A stretch of 64,000 nucleotides of DNA from Sesamum alatum (lineage: Eukaryota; Streptophyta; Magnoliopsida; Lamiales; Pedaliaceae). The notes below the pieces were generated by a model, which was given only the letters and a program-made list of their open reading frames with translations, was not told the origin of the DNA and did no database searches. A program made the translations under genes and the position numbers. Each line of letters starts with the position of its first letter. The stretch's first letter is position 1. The stretch lies in contig JACGWO010000006.1 in assembly GCA_034509735.1 (NCBI GenBank), positions 9,873,001-9,937,000 of the forward strand, written 5' to 3'. Positions 58,327 to 64,000 of this stretch are shown piece after piece.

Positions 58327-59600
58327 AAATTCCTCCACACCAAAATCATGCTTGCCCTCAAGCATGTTTCAATCCAAATACACGAATTATCCGAGTAGCA
58401 ATTCTCCAATTTCCTTTCATGTCAGTCAAGTATATCCCCTACACTAATATGACTTAATTGTTTAAGAAGAGATAGCAATATCGAGAACAAACACTTGTGG
58501 CACGACATTCAACACACAAGTATCTCATTGACTTTGTCAAACTCAAATGAAACAAGTCTCAACACTCTCACAAGGGTGTCACTGTAATCACTCATAAAGT
58601 GTTTAAGAATTTGGGTTCCACTCAAATCAATACATAGAATGTCATTACCATAGGCTTGCTTGTGAATCAAATCTCCACCACCAATAAATGAGAATTAATG
58701 CACGAATCAAAGGGTCTTTCCAAGGGTTGTAATGGGGCTTAGGACAAGGTGTGGCAAAAGAAAGGTCGAATTGTGGGTTATGAATTCAAAGAGCGATGCC
58801 AACCTAGTTGCTTATCCTTCCAAGCTCATTCTCGCTTCAACTCGATTCAAGTGCTTTGAACGATCAGCTCCTCAAATTTTTTCGTTTTCTTTTTCTTTTT
58901 CTTTTTCTGAATATTTTCCTCTTTCTTTCTTTTTTTCCTTCTTCTTTTCTTTTTGTTTCATTATTTTTCTTTCCTTTTTTTTCTTCTTTTTTCAACATTC
59001 ATCCTTTCCTTTTTTTTTTTTCTTCTTTTTTCTCCATTTCATCCTTTCCATTTTTTTCTTTTCCTTGGGGCTAGCAATGTGTCCCCCTGTATGCAACTTG
59101 AATCATTTCATTCACTCATTTCCATGTCAATGTACAAGCAACCAAGCCAACACCATGCCCTTGAATGGGTTCAAGAATCACGTCAGGAAATAACCAAAAA
59201 GGGGATAATTCAGCTTATAACGTGGTTTAACCAAGAAAAGAAAAGCCAAGGCTCAAATGAGTTTTTCTATGGGTGAATTCAAGGTAGGCTCTTTTAAGGC
59301 CAATGGGGTATTGCTAAGTGCCCTTATCACTTTCGTACACCAATCCTACAAGAATGCGGTCTCAAAATGTATTACACAAGCAAGTTCTAGAATGAACATG
59401 CTAAGTTTGATGCACTCAATCAAAAGAATTGTAAGAGCAATATTCACATGGAAGTGCTTGGCTGCAAAAGCTCACACAAAGGCTTTTGTGTTGATTCTTG
59501 AACATTGTTCATTTGACGTAGTCAATGAAACACACTTCACACATTTTTTTTATTTTTTTGCTTTTTCTATATGCCACTAGTGCTAGTTTCTCCTACTAAT
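58327..59600 (-). mobile_element. LTR-retrotransposon 3' spacer and LTR start, minus strand
   Basis: Reading on the minus strand, GCTTGAGGGCAAGCATG (58372-58356) is followed by GGTGTGGAGGAATT and then TGATAAGATATA (58327 onward). This is the same 'aggGcaagca - purine tract - TGATAAG' arrangement as the element ending at 1649 on the + strand. Upstream on the minus strand lies ~1.2 kb of non-coding spacer typical of plant Ty3/gypsy elements between pol and the 3' LTR, with a purine-rich stretch. No gag or pol is legible. The plus-strand frames 58732-59193 and others here are pyrimidine-tract artefacts. Confidence 0.5.
58865..59065. repeat. Pyrimidine tract
   Basis: About 200 bp of almost pure C/T with TTTTTC and TTTCC units, giving Phe/Ser-rich spurious frames in three phases. 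Confidence 0.9.
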
Positions 59601-61164
59601 CTCGACTTAAACCGAAAATTCCTACTAATATAAGGGATATCACAAGACAACAATCAGAAAATTCAACTGATACCATGGGATAATTCACATATTTTTCTCA
59701 AGATACACTAATTTTAGTCACAAGTTTTAGTGTTCACTAAAAATTGTCAACCCCCAAATAAAAATTTTCAATCCCCCCACTTCCACATTCCAACACATGA
59801 ATTCAAATTTCAAAATTTAGATTTTCAACAACACAACCAACTTTGCAAGAATCGTGCTACAGTGACTATCCAGCCACATCCCCAAAAAAGCAATCACAAG
59901 CACCAAGCACAACATACCTCCCCCACTCCAAGCACATACCTTGCCCTCAATGTATGCACGCAGACCAACTGAAACAAGGAACGGAAAGTAAAAGGAGAGA
60001 GAGTGTGTCCCTGAAATGTGGGATGGTGTCAAGATCTGCTAGACAGAGGCTGCGGAGGTGGAGGCAGCGACGGGGGTTGTGCCGGAAGAAGCCTTCCATT
60101 TGGGCCCCGTTGTCCTTAGTTGAACCATGGTGAGGAGATGAGAGATGGGTGAATCGTTGCTGTCTATATGTGAAAAATATATTATCCACAAACTCTAGGA
60201 AGCAAAATCATCAAAGGTATTGTCATATTTCATAAACATATTCACATGCAAATTGACACATTAAATATAATATGCATAAAAACCGTCTAAAATACAGATC
60301 ATCCTCGGATGAGTCTAGAAATTAAAAGTGTGACTGAAGTTGGTTTTACCTTCAGAAACTTTAACACCATCATCATGGAATCCCAGAGATCATGTACATT
60401 TTCCCTCCTCATTATCCTATTCACATAAATATCAAAAAAATGCCGTTTAATCAAATCACTTCAGAAGATAATCAGACATTTATAAAATTTACAAATCACA
60501 CAGGTAGAGAAAGTGATCCCATTTCTGTTTGAAATTGTATTTTGATTCAAGCATAATGAGTTTATGTTAGGTGATAAAGGACTTCCAACAATTACTCGCT
60601 TCCAATAACCACTTTCAAAATGATTGACGGAAACTATTTGCTATGAACAAAGCAAATCAACGTACCAATACAACACAGCTATAGCCAACTCCCTTAAACT
60701 GCAGGCCCATTAACTACAGGGCATTCACAAACTGTTCGTCCATGTGTCCTGAATGTGAACAAGCATATGTTGGAATATGAAAATGCTAAAGATAAAAATC
60801 AGCAAATTACCACAAGAAGAACCTTGCAAGCTGTACTATTACCTGTTGTTCTTCTAGCAGCCACCATCGTTCTCCAAGGACTCATCTTTTTTACATTTTT
60901 CTTTCGACGGGCATTTTTTTCTGCATCTTCACTTTCAAAGCAACAACTCCAAGTTGATGAATGGTTGGCATAGTAAACAACAAAGACTTGAAATGATTTC
61001 TATTGACGAATGAGTTACAGGACAGTTTAACCAGAACTCCAGTCTCTTGCTCGGTAAAGATTTATCCAGCTCTTTTACTTATAATATAATGTGTTTATAA
61101 GTCTAGTTTCTTCAATGATTCGGTACTGCAAAATGATGTGGTCCCAACCATATATTCTTTGGAA
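59601..61164. other. Unassigned sequence with weak minus-strand exon-like pieces
   Basis: Minus-strand stretches with coding-like character are about 60972-60843 (SCCFESEDAEKNARRKKNVK, then donor GTAATA), 60423-60352 (after GTGAATAG, reading ENVHDLWDSMMMVLKFLK, donor GTAAAA) and about 60146-60060 (MVQLRTTGPKWKASSG). I do not recognise any. 60010-60130 is locally GC-rich. 60975-61165 is the inverted copy of 47440-47625. Confidence 0.3.
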
Positions 61165-62560
61165 TCAACTCATCTTCGTGTAGGTTATGAATTGCATTTA
61201 GTAGAAAAGGCTAAACTGTTTTTTATTCTGAAGGAAGCATTTTGTTATCATCAAAAAAGGGAAAAGTAGAGCAAATTACAAATTACAACTATACAAACTA
61301 TATTCCACTCTTTTTACATACAAGAATGAATGCATGACAAATGATGGTATGATAGTAGACATACATAATGCATGACGATTATTAAAAACATATACAAAGA
61401 AATATTGATCAAACAATATGAAGTTCTATTTGTATAGATTAAATAACGGCCATTTTCATTACAAGGAAAAAAGTTAAGAAGAACTTAAATATTATTTCGC
61501 TAAAAAACCAATATACTATTTAAAATTTGATACAAAGAATTGCAAATGCGATCCATACTTCAAATTAATCATTGTTAGAATAATTATTTTGTCAGTTATA
61601 TTGGTAAAATAATATCAATAATATCAAGGTAAGGATCTATCACCTCCCAACCAAAAGTAGTAATGAGATAAGGCAAAGCATCTCTAAAGTACAAACTTTT
61701 ACACAAGATAATTTTTCAGATAGCCATCAGGAAATGTGACAATTTTTTAATAAACCAAAATAGAAAGAAAGGACTTTTGCAATTTCTTTAAAGTTATTGC
61801 CGGAAATGAGCATGTTCTCATACAACCCTCAAATAGAATCAAAGACAAATTAATTCTCAGATTATCGGGCAAAATATTTACGTTAAAGACCAGATGCAGA
61901 GCTCAGAAATGAATGGCTGCTGATTTTTCATACATAAGAAGGACAAGAGAGAATAGAGTGGGATCTTTTGGAGATGATAGAGTGAGATGCCCTGCATATC
62001 ATAGAAGACTGAATAGTTGGAGAAATCGCTCTCTCATTGTAAGCAACTATCACATTAAAAGAATATTGAAGGCACAGAAAATTGGGATTTCACAAAATAA
62101 TTTATGCTTCTCGTCAAGTGAAGCAAGATTAGAAGATTTCCAGAAATTTGTAGGTTTTGTTACAACTTGTATTTGTTCCTCTATCCTAAAGTTTTACTTG
62201 TACTGCTATATCCCTCCACTACAGTTTTTATTTATAATAATGGGCAGGATTCAAGGCCAAACCCCACTGATAAGAGGCAGCAAGGGAAAACTCAAATTCT
62301 TAAATTGAACAGCGTGCTTAATTGTTCCAAAGTTTCAGATCCTCAACATGTTCAGAAAATATAAATGCAAGTTGCATTATTTTAGAGAGGAAATACATTA
62401 GAAGGATTTCACAGTAGCTGATCATAAACCAATGTCAAGTAGCATCATCATTCATTAGTGATATACTAACTAAGCTGCACAACTCAATAATTTACCAAAT
62501 GAAACAATATTTGAGCAGAAGCTCATCATTTTCAATCTTACCCAAACCGACTAAGTTTCA
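61165..62560. other. Unassigned sequence containing an inverted repeat copy
   Basis: 61570-61802 is the inverted copy of 1710-1932. The 131-codon + frame 61913-62308 has no recognisable domain and looks like chance. Nothing else is supported. Confidence 0.45.
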
Positions 62561-62564
62561 TATA

Positions 62565-62790
62565 ATATATTATTTGGTATAGATATAATGTATATTACAA
62601 TATATGGATTTTATCGGGGGATATTTTGGTCATTTGAAATAAAAGGACCATAGCTACTAATTATGGGATAACTTATCCCACCTTTGGAGGTGAGATAATC
62701 CCACAGTGTTTTGTCCCGGGCCTCTATCAGCCCAAGTGAACAGCTCATACCGAGGGATTGAGCTAGTTATTAAGCCCAATCCTCAAAGTA
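62565..62790. mobile_element. MITE-like element
   Basis: Centred on TGGGATAA-C-TTATCCCA (62664-62680), a perfect 8-bp dyad with a 1-base loop, followed by TGAGATAATCCCA. Upstream GGTATAGATATAATG and downstream CGGGCCTCTATCAGCCCAAG resemble recurring plant DNA-transposon sequence. Ends and target duplication were not established. Confidence 0.4.
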
Positions 62791-62840
62791 AACGGGGAGG
62801 ATAATTGCATCATGAAGTTTAGAAGAAAAAAGAGTTGTAC

Positions 62841-63178
62841 CAGGGAAATTGCAGCATAAGCTTTGCAGCAGTTGAGTCCTTTGCAATCTGGAACGTTTCT
62901 TTCGCCTTGACCCAGTTATCCTTCTTAAGCTCCAAGTAACCAAGCATTAGCAAAGCATCAACACACTTGTCATCCACCTTTGGTGTGTCCCCAATCTATG
63001 GCCAAAAACCTCTTCTTAGAAGAATAAAGGACAAAATGGATGAAGATAAATGTAGAAACAAGAAAAACAAAGAAAGATTCCTAGAGGATATAACAACCAG
63101 TTTGATGCTAAGTTGGACATTGTTTCTAGCTTTTGCAATGACAGCAAGTCTCAAATTAGAATCCGTGTATTCTGGACA
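62841..63178 (-). pseudogene. CTR9: CTR9/VIP6 (Paf1 complex TPR subunit) pseudogene fragment
   Basis: Two minus-strand exons. 63178-63098 (27 codons, after GATTTTCAG) encodes CPEYTDSNLRLAVIAKARNN then VQLSIKL. 62995-62841 (after CCATAG) encodes GDTPKVDDKCVDALLMLGYL then ELKKDNWVKAKETFQIAKDS. In intact CTR9 these are adjacent TPR repeats; the protein is the scaffold of the nuclear Paf1 complex, which acts with RNA polymerase II in elongation and histone modification (VIP6/ELF8 in Arabidopsis). After KDSTAAK a deletion of a few bases shifts the frame. Restoring register gives SYAAISLG, as the family expects, before donor GTACAA. Neighbouring CTR9 exons were not found within 800 bp upstream or downstream, so it is an isolated broken fragment. 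Confidence 0.85.
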
Positions 63179-64000
63179 CTGAAAATCATTGACCAAAATT
63201 AGAGAATGTTGTGCAAGAATATACAAGCCAGCCAAGTTAAAAGAACAAGTCTAGAGGGATCTAAAATTCATTTGTTTGAAAGATAACTAGATCTATGAAA
63301 GCGCACTAATGCATAAAACGAATATGGCATGGTATCACATTTAACTGATGTTCATAGACAACAGATGGAATAGACTACAGGAATTTACGTCGGTATATGA
63401 AAAGTGATGCGTCAGCAATATGGAATCTCTTTTGTTTATCATGTCATCCACCAAAATATAAATTCATTGGCTACTAAAGCAGCTCGTTATGTCAGCTAAA
63501 AGTCCTCAGTAAAGACCACCAAAGGAATTTGGACTTCTGTAGACAAGGCATTATAGTCTAGGTTAATTCAAATGTATAGTAAACAATAGAGGTGCTTTGG
63601 AGAATATTGTAAATATATATCAAGTCGCATGAGAAAGCACAGGAAGCCTATGAATCAAGAACCAATTGTATTGTGAGTATAATGAGTATAAGGAGACATA
63701 TAAAGTAGCTCCAAACAACTACAATTCGAGTTTCTTTGCCTTTCTTCTAATCCATCTGTTTCTTGTTCTTACACGTAGGGGTAGATAACAATAGTTGTAA
63801 CTGTACAGTATTAGATCATTCGTAATCCAATGAGAAGTTCCCCTTAAAATAAAAAGTAAAAGGGTGGTCTACAGTGTGGTATTCATGTAATGCAACAAAT
63901 ATGTCAGAGAATCAGGATTCATAAATGATCAATTAAATTAGAGGAAGCTCCAAACCATCTAAATGAACATTGACACATAATAGGCACCAATAACTGCAGC
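63179..64000. other. Unassigned sequence at the window edge
   Basis: Intron-like sequence upstream (on the minus strand) of the CTR9 fragment. More CTR9 exons may lie beyond the window, but none is visible here. Confidence 0.4.

Noticed and set aside
58732..59276. Phe/Ser-rich proteins of 88-153 codons
   Set aside because: They are the translation of a C/T tract in three phases, inside a minus-strand retrotransposon spacer.
61913..62308. 131-codon frame MAADFSYIRR...
   Set aside because: No domain, splice context or repeat conservation. Composition matches the surrounding non-coding sequence.

Overview
This window is nuclear DNA of a flowering plant, probably a eudicot. The evidence is its strong A+T richness, plant GT-AG introns, Helitron and SINE ends, Ty3/gypsy-type motifs, and fragments of plant gene families: PRAF (PH-RCC1-FYVE), plastid 2-Cys peroxiredoxin, a plant ankyrin/GPCR-chaperone protein and CTR9/VIP6. 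I found no intact protein-coding gene. Every recognisable coding piece is partial and most carry stops or frameshifts. This reads as a repeat-rich pseudogene landscape.

Layout. 0.9-1.7 kb: 3' end of a decayed LTR retrotransposon. 2.1-6.6 kb: a nested cluster of inverted and direct repeats, with arms of about 620 bp plus four or more copies of another module in both orientations. 6.8-13.1 kb: two AT-rich degenerate repeat families (B then A) with a 284-bp non-autonomous Helitron. 13.1-15.4 kb: simple repeats, a possible Helitron end and a tRNA-derived SINE. 15.4-15.95 kb: a GC-rich island resembling a gene 5' end.

17.4-40.1 kb is the core. It holds a PRAF coiled-coil exon, two 2-Cys peroxiredoxin exons, one copy of a segmental duplication, and an array of about 1.08-kb units (9 copies of one exon-like module, 11 of another, splice signals kept). 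After the array come a PRAF pseudogene (PH end plus RCC1 repeats), the second copy of the segmental duplication (this one carrying an ankyrin/GPCR-chaperone pseudogene), and a small repeated exon. All these pieces lie on the + strand. 40.5-46.3 kb: families A and B again in direct orientation, plus a second Helitron. 47.4-54 kb: further duplications, a G-rich island, a transposon-like insertion, a degenerate ~0.5-kb repeat series and a fold-back element. 54-64 kb: mostly unrecognised, with a minus-strand LTR-retrotransposon remnant, a MITE-like dyad and a minus-strand CTR9 pseudogene with a frameshift.

No pathway operates here. The most notable feature is the gene-fragment mosaic: pieces of at least three unrelated genes in one orientation, bracketing a tandem array whose unit is itself an exon pair with splice sites. 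Helitron-style capture followed by unequal crossing-over would explain it, but no autonomous Helitron or single pair of ends enclosing the mosaic is visible.
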